Assembly (NCBI GenBank): GCA_023389535.1
Contig: JAEWEH010000016.1
Span: 1 to 6,803, forward strand
Origin: Pseudomonadota bacterium
Lineage (GTDB): Bacteria; Pseudomonadota; Gammaproteobacteria; Burkholderiales; Burkholderiaceae_B
Direction of reading: 5' to 3'
DNA length: 6,803 nt
A program made the position numbers and the translations under genes. Shown here piece by piece: positions 1-5,088 of this stretch. The notes beneath the pieces were generated by a model. The model did no database searches. It saw only the letters and a program-made list of their open reading frames with translations, and was not told the DNA's origin. Numbering within the stretch: position 1 is the stretch's first letter; each line of letters opens with the position of its first letter.

Positions 1-3
1 CAC

Positions 4-315
4 TCACTCCACGACGCTAAGACGCAGCAGCGCGTGCCCTAATGATTTACCCGTCTGATCCAGGCGTAAAGTCTTGGTGGCACCCCCGCCCAGGGCCCGC
101 TGCATGACCACCATCACTGCCTCGATATTGTCCATCGGATAACAATGGACCGGTCCCTGAACCCATTCGCCGTACAGAGCCGCTACGGCTTCCGGCGTCA
201 CACTGGCAAGCAACAGCGGGTAATCCGCGGGCGTCTTTGCCAGTAGGCCGGCGGAACACACATCGCCCTTGTCTCCCGAGCGTACGTAAGCGATTTCATG
301 AAGTTGTCGAATCAT
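4..315 (-). CDS. AtuA-like small C-terminal-domain protein (103 aa)
   Basis: This small protein matches the C-terminal ferredoxin-like domain of AtuA-type proteins (acyclic terpene utilisation family), which in Pseudomonas is fused behind the DUF1446 domain. Visible signatures are the RSGDKGD motif at residues 12-18, a central GPVHCYPMDN stretch, and RALGGG near residues 73-78, followed by a TLRLDQTGK strand. The gene begins 12 bp after the stop of the large AtuA gene. Its GAGGA Shine-Dalgarno overlaps that stop codon, so translation is probably coupled and the two products probably form one complex. There is no signal peptide, so it should be cytoplasmic. The biochemical activity of this domain is not established; the family name comes from citronellol/geraniol degradation, and the substrate here may well differ. 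The family call is fairly secure, the pathway is not. Confidence 0.85.
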   Translation of the reverse strand: MIRQLHEIAYVRSGDKGDVCSAGLLAKTPADYPLLLASVTPEAVAALYGEWVQGPVHCYPMDNIEAVMVVMQRALGGGATKTLRLDQTGKSLGHALLRLSVVE

Positions 316-327
316 ATCTAGGGTTCC

Positions 328-1704
328 TCAGGCAATCAGGATTTCAGTGCGTTGCTGAACAAATTCGCGCGGGATCAACGTGGGCCATAGGGCGACGATC
401 GGTCGCGGCTTCATTGGCGTGCCAAAAGAGGTGCCGCCTGGGCCCATAATCCATAAGTGGGTGCCGGCACGCCTCACTTTGTCGGCTTCTTCCCGCGTGC
501 GGGTGCGCACCGCGCAACGCAGGCCGACTTCGCACATTTGATTTGCGAGCGCCGGATCGGGGGAGGGCGCAGCCGGGCCGTGCAGCATGCCCAAACCTAC
601 CAGATCGAAATGAATCTGGTCCGCAACCAGGCCCATCCGCTCGAACCGCTCCAGCATAGTCTCGCGCGCTTTGATCGCGCGATCATAAGCATTGGGCCAT
701 GGAAAGAAAGCCGTCGTTTCGCCGATCCATCCATCTTGGTAGCCAACCACCAGTTTGACAAGATCCGGTGCCGGCTTGCCCTTGATATTAGAGACTCGCA
801 CACGATCGACGTCAATTTCTTCCAGTCGCAGTGATGTAAAGTCGGCCACCGCATCGGGCATCAAGTACGACCTAGGGTCTGCGATTTCGTAGACGAGATG
901 CTCTTTGACCGTAAACAGATCGACCCGGCCGCCGCTATTGGGCAACTTGGTGATATCGGCAGTACCATCCGGACGGCACTCTACGATCGGGAACCCGACC
1001 TGCCCCATGCGCGGCATCTCGGCAAAACGGGAAGACATGCCTCCAGTGCAACCGGCAGCGCACTCGACGATATGGCCTATCGTCACTGCTGCCGCGAGCA
1101 GATCCGTATGAGCCGTATCGCGCTTCCATCCGAATTCATGCACCATGGGGCCGACATACAACGCGTTGTCCGATACGCGACCCGTGATCACCACATCCGC
1201 GTTGCCTTCGAGAGCCTCGACAATCCCTGTGCTGTCGGTATAGACGTTGGCCGAGACGACCCGATCGCGTATTGCGGCGAAGTTTTCATCGCCGGTGTCC
1301 ATGTTTGCCATTGGTACGCCGCGAGCCTGGAGCAGATCGATCTTATCCAGGAGCTCGTCGCCTTCGACCAACCCTATGCGCGCGCCCCGTAAGCCTCCGG
1401 ACCTTGCGCTTTCCGCAATTCGTTCTGCAGCGGCGCGAATGTTGACGCCACCCCCATTGGAAATCAGACGCGTCCCGCGATCCAGCGCTTTAGGCAGCAT
1501 GGCGTTCATATACTGCACTGCATCCGGGATGTAGCCTGCTTTCGGGTCCTTCATCTTCTGACGCTGCAGCAGAGCCATGGTGAGTTCCGCCAAAAAGTCG
1601 AAACATAGATAATCGAGCTGGCCCCGCTCCAGTAATTCCATGCCGGGATCCAAAGCGTCGCCCCAAAAGCCCGAGCCGGCTCCAAGCCGCAGGATGTCTT
1701 TCAT
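328..1704 (-). CDS. AtuA/DUF1446 family protein (458 aa)
   Basis: This is the large DUF1446 domain protein related to AtuA of acyclic terpene utilisation. The family pattern is clear from end to end: GAGSGFWGD at residues 8-16, DYLCFDFLAELT at 31-42, NGGGVN at 83-88, GRVSDNALYVGP at 175-186, HIVECAAGCTGG at 211-222 and GPGGTSFGTPMKPRP at 421-435. Its 458 residues correspond to AtuA without the roughly 100-residue C-terminal domain, which here is the next gene downstream. The ATG at 1704 is preceded by AGAGGA at normal spacing. The gene starts 66 bp after the hydrolase stop, within the same minus-strand operon. No signal peptide or membrane segment is seen, so it is cytoplasmic. The family's reaction is poorly defined. 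Association with a Bug receptor and a hydrolase suggests catabolism of an imported organic acid or ester, which is an inference. Confidence 0.9.
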   Translation of the reverse strand: MKDILRLGAGSGFWGDALDPGMELLERGQLDYLCFDFLAELTMALLQRQKMKDPKAGYIPDAVQYMNAMLPKALDRGTRLISNGGGVNIRAAAERIAESARSGGLRGARIGLVEGDELLDKIDLLQARGVPMANMDTGDENFAAIRDRVVSANVYTDSTGIVEALEGNADVVITGRVSDNALYVGPMVHEFGWKRDTAHTDLLAAAVTIGHIVECAAGCTGGMSSRFAEMPRMGQVGFPIVECRPDGTADITKLPNSGGRVDLFTVKEHLVYEIADPRSYLMPDAVADFTSLRLEEIDVDRVRVSNIKGKPAPDLVKLVVGYQDGWIGETTAFFPWPNAYDRAIKARETMLERFERMGLVADQIHFDLVGLGMLHGPAAPSPDPALANQMCEVGLRCAVRTRTREEADKVRRAGTHLWIMGPGGTSFGTPMKPRPIVALWPTLIPREFVQQRTEILIA

Positions 1705-1770
1705 GTTGTTCCTCTGTTAAGAATCAGCTATGTGCCGACGCAGCGCCGCCATGGGGGCCGGGTCGTTCTT

Positions 1771-2667
1771 TCAGCTTTTGCCGCATGGCTTCGGATGAGC
1801 CCGCCAATTTGATAGTTGTGTGCGCAGTGCGCTCACCAACGCTAGCGGCTCATCCAGCATGACGTGATGGCGGCTGTTGGCAAGTTCTATAACTGGCATG
1901 CGTAGGCCAAGGGTATGCAGCATATAAGCGCGCACGTTGTCATCGATACGTGCGCTGCATTCTCCGATCATCAATGCTGCGGGGCAGCGCATCTCGAGTA
2001 GCAACTCCGCGTATGCCGTGGGCCGCGGATGATTCACTGCTGCAGAATCGAATTTCCAGCGCCAGCCACCTTCCGTTTCAGTCAATGAGTGCCGTGCAAT
2101 ATGATCCAGGTAGAACTGACAGCGTACTGGCTGCTGCGGCACAAGACGAAAGCGCGTTAGCGCGGTTGCAAGGTCCTTGTAGATCTCGGCTTGCGATTTA
2201 TGGCGTACGGTCGGGGGCGCCTTCCCGTGGCCGGGAGGATCGATCGGCGAATCAATGACAATGATGCCGGCAATACGGTCGCCGTATGCGGCCCCCGCCA
2301 GGATGGTTACGAAGCCCCCCATGCTGTGCCCCGCAATGAATGGCTTGCGACCGGGGGCTGCTGCGGCCGCGACCGCCATGATCTGATCAGCGTAATGCTC
2401 GCGACTATAGCGACCGTTATGGGCGCTGTCGCCCATGCCGCCCAAGTCGAGGGCCAGAACGTAATAATCCTTGGTTAACAGCGGCGCGATGAAGCGCCAC
2501 CATTCAGCATGGGCGGCATTGCCATGTACTAGCACTAAAGGTGGCAGACGGGGATCACCCCAGCAGAGATAATGCACTTTGCTGCCATCCGCGTCGACAT
2601 GCCGGGATATGGCCCGCATTGCGCGCGCAGCCTGCGCCCAATCAGGCACCACTGATTCATGGGTCAC
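1771..2667 (-). CDS. alpha/beta hydrolase (298 aa, GTG start)
   Basis: This is a single-domain alpha/beta-fold hydrolase. Counting from the upstream TTG (position 2703), the oxyanion-hole HGN is at residues 60-62 and the nucleophile elbow GHSMGG at 125-130, with Ser127 as nucleophile. The catalytic His lies in RHHVMLDEP, probably His279. The acid is probably an Asp near 254-255 in the GECSARIDDN stretch. Subtract 12 from these numbers for the start chosen here. The GTG at 2667 has an excellent CGGAGGAT Shine-Dalgarno 7 nt upstream, whereas the in-frame TTG at 2703 has none obvious and sits 5 bp from the previous stop. No signal peptide is visible, so a cytoplasmic esterase, lactonase or C-C hydrolase is possible. 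The substrate cannot be read from sequence. It lies between the Bug receptor and atuA-like genes in one operon. Confidence 0.9.
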   Translation of the reverse strand: MTHESVVPDWAQAARAMRAISRHVDADGSKVHYLCWGDPRLPPLVLVHGNAAHAEWWRFIAPLLTKDYYVLALDLGGMGDSAHNGRYSREHYADQIMAVAAAAAPGRKPFIAGHSMGGFVTILAGAAYGDRIAGIIVIDSPIDPPGHGKAPPTVRHKSQAEIYKDLATALTRFRLVPQQPVRCQFYLDHIARHSLTETEGGWRWKFDSAAVNHPRPTAYAELLLEMRCPAALMIGECSARIDDNVRAYMLHTLGLRMPVIELANSRHHVMLDEPLALVSALRTQLSNWRAHPKPCGKS

Positions 2668-2672
2668 CGAGT

Positions 2673-2680
2673 ATCCTCCG
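2673..2680 (-). promoter_or_regulatory. Shine-Dalgarno that sets the hydrolase start
   Basis: On the minus strand this reads CGGAGGAT and is followed after 7 nt by GTG (2667-2665). It is the strongest ribosome-binding site in the junction between the binding-protein gene and the hydrolase gene, and it argues against initiation at the upstream in-frame TTG at 2703. Confidence 0.7.
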
Positions 2681-2708
2681 TTTTTTCCACCGACCTCATG
2701 CAATGATT

Positions 2709-3698
2709 CTACGTGGGCTGGATTCCGGCCGCCTTGACGATATCAGCCCATCGTTGGATCTCGGAAAGCTGGAACTCCTTGAGTTCCTGAGGTGTGCCGG
2801 GCACCGGGGTCCAGCCTTGGGTGCCGAATTGCTGTTGTGCTTCGGGGGTCTGCATGGCTGGCACGATTATTTGATTGAGCCGGGCAATGATTTCAGGAGG
2901 AGTGCCTTTGATTCCAAAAGCTGCAATCCAGCCGCTTACCTCGTAATCTTCCACGCCTTGTTCCGCAATGGTGGGAATGTCGCTGTAGTGCACAACTCGC
3001 TGCTTGGTGGAAACGCCAAGTGCCTTAAGCTTGCCGGCATGAACGAGGGGCATCACGCCAGGAGCATCGCCGAAGACCATATCGATTTGGCCGCCCACGA
3101 GGTCGGTTAGCGCGTTTGGCAGTGTTTTGTATGGAACAGGCAGTATGTCTACTTTGGCTTTCTCGCGCATCACTTCACCGCCTGCGCGCGAAGAAGAGTT
3201 TCCATAGCCAAAGGTGAGCTTTCCCGGGTTCTTTTTCATCATGCCCACCAAGTCCTGTACGTTCTTCGCCGGGTGGTCGGCCCTTACGACCAGGACGACG
3301 CCGCCGATGATCAGATTGCTGATTGGTACGCAGTCGTTCACCGGGTCGTAGGGCAGCTCCTTGAACAGGCTGAGGTTGGCGGCGTGCGTGGTGTTCGTGC
3401 CAAGCATGAAGGTATAGCCATCCGCAGGCTGACGAACGGCGAACTGGATACCGATCGATCCGCTGGCGCCTGCCTTGTTATCGATGATAACCGGCTGCTT
3501 GGTCTCGTTAGTGAGATGTTGGCTAAGGAAGCGGCCTACCTGATCCGTTGTAGTTCCCGCACCAAAAGGTACAACAATGGTAATTGGCTTTGACGGGTAG
3601 CCCTGCGCTGTTCCTTGGGCGCCTGCTTTTGTAGGAAGCAATGTGGACCCTAGTAGCGCCGCACTAGCGGTCAGGAAAGTTCTGCGATCGGTAGCCAT
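2709..3698 (-). CDS. Bug/TctC-family periplasmic solute-binding protein (329 aa)
   Basis: This is a tripartite tricarboxylate transporter (TTT) receptor of the Bug family, which is hugely expanded in Bordetella and its relatives. The N-terminus has a twin-arginine-like signal (RRTFLT at residues 5-10, then a hydrophobic run ASAALLGSTLL) with probable cleavage after AGA at residue 27. Mature-protein family marks are the ligand loop VPFGAGTTTDQVGR (residues 43-56), DNKAGASGSIG (73-83), PADGYTF (91-97), GGQIDMVFGD (202-211) and AGKLKALGVS (221-230). Such proteins usually bind carboxylates or amino-acid-like ligands; the ligand here is unknown. No TctA/TctB membrane genes are in the window, so it is an orphan receptor as seen here. 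AAGGAGA lies about 6-7 nt upstream of the ATG. It is the first gene of the operon, behind the promoter at 3799-3827. Confidence 0.95.
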   Translation of the reverse strand: MATDRRTFLTASAALLGSTLLPTKAGAQGTAQGYPSKPITIVVPFGAGTTTDQVGRFLSQHLTNETKQPVIIDNKAGASGSIGIQFAVRQPADGYTFMLGTNTTHAANLSLFKELPYDPVNDCVPISNLIIGGVVLVVRADHPAKNVQDLVGMMKKNPGKLTFGYGNSSSRAGGEVMREKAKVDILPVPYKTLPNALTDLVGGQIDMVFGDAPGVMPLVHAGKLKALGVSTKQRVVHYSDIPTIAEQGVEDYEVSGWIAAFGIKGTPPEIIARLNQIIVPAMQTPEAQQQFGTQGWTPVPGTPQELKEFQLSEIQRWADIVKAAGIQPT

Positions 3699-3798
3699 GA
3701 CAAGTCTCCTTCAGTGCGCCGTGTTGCGGCGGTGTTTTTTGGTCGGGATACAAAGCCTGCTGGGTACGGGTGCCCTGCGTCATGCAGACTGGATCAAA

Positions 3799-3827
3799 AT
3801 ATTATGGCACCAATTTCACTGCGTCAA
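3799..3827 (-). promoter_or_regulatory. sigma70-type promoter of the binding-protein operon
   Basis: On the minus strand, TTGACG (3827-3822) matches 5 of 6 bases of the -35 consensus. It is followed after exactly 17 bp by TAATAT (3804-3799), which matches 4 of 6 bases of the -10 consensus including the key first, second and last positions. Transcription would begin near 3792, leaving a leader of about 94 nt before the ATG at 3698. It sits in the AT-rich part of the intergenic region and is flanked by the inverted repeats described separately. The call is from sequence match only. Confidence 0.6.
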
Positions 3828-3843
3828 CCATAATTTCATTATG
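3801..3843. promoter_or_regulatory. operator-like repeats: three ATTATG/CATAAT half-sites around the promoter
   Basis: A 15-bp inverted repeat, CATAAT-TTC-ATTATG (3829-3843), abuts the upstream side of the -35 hexamer. A third copy, ATTATGG (3801-3807), overlaps the -10 element and forms a second inverted repeat with CCATAAT at 3828-3834 that brackets the -35 and spacer. Such placement suits a dimeric regulator that could either recruit polymerase from the upstream site or block it by occupying both. No regulator gene is intact in the window, and the family (LysR, GntR, MarR or other) cannot be decided from the site alone. Confidence 0.4.
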
Positions 3844-3869
3844 ATAAACAGGTAGGTCTACAGCAGGGT

Positions 3870-3887
3870 TATCTATTAGGTATCTAT
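3870..3887. repeat. TATCTAT direct repeat spaced 11 bp
   Basis: TATCTAT occurs at 3870-3876 and again at 3881-3887, a centre-to-centre distance of 11 bp or about one helical turn. It lies about 45-60 bp upstream of the -35 hexamer of the operon promoter, where an activator binding tandem sites would act. The motif is short and AT-rich, so chance is possible. Confidence 0.3.
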
Positions 3888-3921
3888 AAACTGATCCAAA
3901 AAAGATATAAAAGCGGCATAA

Positions 3922-4143
3922 GCGTTAGCCGAAAAATTTCATTTTGACCTAGATCATTTTGTTTTGGCTAACTCGAGTGGGCGTTGTAGTAGCCAGTTTT
4001 GGCACTCTCACGCAACACTTTTCGAGGCGGCTCGGGGGGACGCTGTCTCTGGTAGGCCGGGCGCTGCCACACGCCTGTTTATCGAGTTGGCCGAACATGT
4101 TCGACAGGCTGATCATGATCCGGATGCGCGCTCTGATCATTAA
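3922..4143 (+). pseudogene. possible remnant of a transcription regulator (FCD-like tail)
   Basis: The frame 3922-4143 is open for 73 codons but has no ATG near its beginning and no Shine-Dalgarno. The translation carries FHFDLDHFVLANSSG and, further on, SHATLFEAARGDA and AATRLFIELAEHVRQA. These recall the order of motifs in the C-terminal FCD domain of FadR-subfamily GntR regulators (FH..L...SGN, then H..L.EA...GDA..A..L...HV), with the middle of the domain missing and no helix-turn-helix domain upstream. The similarity is my reading of spacing and residues, not an alignment. GntR/FCD regulators are common divergent partners of Bug-containing catabolic operons, which makes a decayed regulator plausible. 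Chance open frame in GC-rich DNA is the main alternative. Confidence is low. Confidence 0.2.
4092..4120. repeat. two adjacent perfect palindromes
   Basis: CGAACATGTTCG (4092-4103, 12 bp) and GATCATGATC (4111-4120, 10 bp) are both perfect dyads, separated by 7 bp. They could be protein-binding sites, but one 12-bp palindrome is roughly what chance gives in a window this size. The first resembles part of the Gram-positive LexA box but lacks its central length, and beta-proteobacterial LexA uses a different CTGT-N8-ACAG site. Confidence 0.3.
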
Positions 4144-4343
4144 TGGCAAGGGGAAGGCAATTTGTGCGGGTGACGGTCCGCCAAAATGCCATACGCATGT
4201 CCAAGCGCCTGCTTCGTAATGCGGAGCAGACCAGCCTTACCGACCTTGCAGCAGCGTTGCAAGCCATTGCACCCGCATCGGCAGAGCACATCACGGCGGT
4301 CAACGCCATAATCAGGCGACTTGAAGCGAAAAGTCGCCACTGA
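4143..4343 (+). CDS. possible small protein or 3' fragment (66 aa), unrecognised
   Basis: The ATG at 4143 overlaps the TAA that closes the preceding plus-strand frame (TAATG), the arrangement seen in translationally coupled genes. The product is basic and looks helical in its second half: residues 20-45 run MSKRLLRNAEQ then SLTDLAAALQAIAPA, followed by AVNAIIRRLEAKSRH at the C-terminus. This tail faintly recalls the C-terminal dimerisation helices of MarR-type regulators, but I do not recognise the protein. There is no clear Shine-Dalgarno before 4143 or before the internal ATG at 4197. It could be a real small gene, the end of a frameshifted regulator continuing from the frame at 3922-4143, or a chance frame. 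Its stop falls inside the hairpin at 4312-4343. Confidence 0.25.
   Translation: MARGRQFVRVTVRQNAIRMSKRLLRNAEQTSLTDLAAALQAIAPASAEHITAVNAIIRRLEAKSRH
4312..4343 (+). repeat. hairpin at the end of the 66-codon frame
   Basis: GGCGACTT (4315-4322) and AAGTCGCC (4331-4338) form a perfect 8-bp stem around an 8-nt loop. Flanking TCAG (4312-4315) and CTGA (4340-4343) offer an alternative outer pairing. It coincides with the stop codon of the plus-strand frame ending at 4343. No T-run follows on either strand, so an intrinsic terminator is not established. Confidence 0.35.
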
Positions 4344-4469
4344 TATTCAGCAATTTGTCCTAAAGGAAGTGCGGTGTTGTGGTCAGCTCATTGCAGAGTG
4401 CGCACTTTCTTACCTTTGCGGGCGGAAGGCAAAGCCATCGGTAGAAAAGAAAATGCAGCGATCAGCAAA

Positions 4470-4496
4470 GGCGGCGAACATGGAAAGATCGCCGCC
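4470..4496 (-). terminator. hairpin after the cytochrome gene, probable terminator
   Basis: GGCGGCGA (4470-4477) and TCGCCGCC (4489-4496) make a perfect 8-bp GC-rich stem with an 11-nt loop, starting 16 bp past the stop of the cytochrome gene. With one bulged base the stem extends by AAG/CTT. On the minus strand the tail is only CTTTGCT, a weak U-tract, so it may act as an inefficient terminator or an mRNA 3'-end stabiliser. Confidence 0.5.
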
Positions 4497-4512
4497 CTTG
4501 CCGAGCCCTAAC

Positions 4513-5088
4513 CTAACGATCCGCCGGCTTGAACCCATCGTGATTGGGCATCACGACTTTGGGCAGTGATTCCTGATCCAGCGTAGCATCAGCGGGAATG
4601 ATGTCCGCCTTGGATAATATATATGCAGTGACGGCGTAGACATCATCGTTGGACATGCTGTTGGGGCTGGTGAACGGCATGGCGCGCTTGATGTAATCGA
4701 ACAGCGTCGTGGCATACGGCCAGTAGCTTTCCACGGTCTTGATCGGTGGACCCTTGTCGCTTTTGGCCAGCGTGCCTCGTCCGCCGGCAAGCCGGTCGCC
4801 GATGCCGCCTTCCAGATTGACGCCATGGCAGGCCAGGCATTGCTGCGTATAGACTTTCTGGCCTTGCATCACGGTGCCGGACCCGGCCGGCAAGCCGCGT
4901 CCGTCGGGCAAGGGCGATACGAACTGTTTGAGGTCGTCGTCAGTGATGTTGGTCCCGAAGCCGTACGTCGGGTGTGCTTGCGGCGCAGGCGTGGCGTTTG
5001 GCGAATTGGCTGTTTGCGCTGCTGCCGGCCCCGAGCAAGCCAGGGCCAAGGCAGTCGCGATAAGCATCCTGTTAGTAGTGATGTACAT
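4513..5088 (-). CDS. soxD: SoxD-like single-heme cytochrome c (191 aa)
   Basis: This is a secreted c-type cytochrome, the expected electron-accepting partner of the SoxC protein encoded just upstream. Residues 1-24 form a signal peptide (NR, hydrophobic MLIATALALACSG, cleavage after AAA). The haem-binding motif is Cys84-Leu-Ala-Cys87-His88, and Met137 in RAMPF is the likely axial ligand. The segments YGFGTNIT, PDGRGLPAGSG, LAGGRGTL, SYWPYATTLFDYI and MPNHDGF match the first haem domain of SoxD as I know it. Canonical SoxD has a second haem domain and about 380 residues; here the protein stops straight after the first. The ATG at 5088 is chosen because GGGGAGGTG lies 6 nt upstream; a longer frame to 5331 runs inside soxC and is not credible. 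The first 17 bp overlap the end of soxC, so translation is probably coupled. Confidence 0.88.
   Translation of the reverse strand: MYITTNRMLIATALALACSGPAAAQTANSPNATPAPQAHPTYGFGTNITDDDLKQFVSPLPDGRGLPAGSGTVMQGQKVYTQQCLACHGVNLEGGIGDRLAGGRGTLAKSDKGPPIKTVESYWPYATTLFDYIKRAMPFTSPNSMSNDDVYAVTAYILSKADIIPADATLDQESLPKVVMPNHDGFKPADR

Larger units (their letters stand above)
3699..4512. other. 814-bp intergenic region with regulatory sites and possible relic
   Basis: This is the gap between the start of the binding-protein operon and the stop of the cytochrome gene. The part at about 3790-3960 is clearly AT-rich compared with its surroundings and holds the promoter, operator-like repeats and an 11-bp-phased direct repeat. 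The 5' leader of the operon (about 3699-3792) has a small 5-bp stem (CGCCG/CGGCG, 3717-3731) just upstream of the Shine-Dalgarno. The part at 3922-4343 carries two weak plus-strand frames. The remainder, 4344-4469, shows only a 6-bp stem (CTTTGC 4414-4419 / GCAAAG 4429-4434) and no supportable gene. I see no RNA gene. Confidence 0.7.

Noticed and set aside
898..1392. 164-codon plus-strand open frame opposite the AtuA-like gene
   Set aside because: It is a shadow of a conserved DUF1446 gene whose motifs run through the entire segment; the antisense translation shows no family features.
1717..1752. 11-codon minus-strand frame in the gap before the AtuA-like gene (possible leader peptide)
   Set aside because: It has no Shine-Dalgarno, no codon run suggesting attenuation and no terminator-antiterminator pair nearby.
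2541..3110. 189-codon plus-strand open frame across the hydrolase/binding-protein junction
   Set aside because: It lies antisense to two well-supported genes, has no Shine-Dalgarno or recognisable motifs, and such frames are common opposite GC-rich coding DNA.
3918..3927. ATAAGCGTTA shared with 6557-6566 upstream of soxC
   Set aside because: Around twenty repeated 10-mer pairs are expected by chance in a window of this size, and there is no supporting dyad or promoter alignment.
3944..3972. Plus-strand promoter TTGACC-N17-GCTAAC before the possible regulator relic
   Set aside because: The -35 is good but the -10 matches only 3 of 6 bases, and no sound gene start follows.
3959..4219. 86-codon plus-strand frame in the intergenic region
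   Set aside because: It has no Shine-Dalgarno and no recognisable motifs, and it competes with another plus-strand frame (3922-4143) that looks more protein-like.
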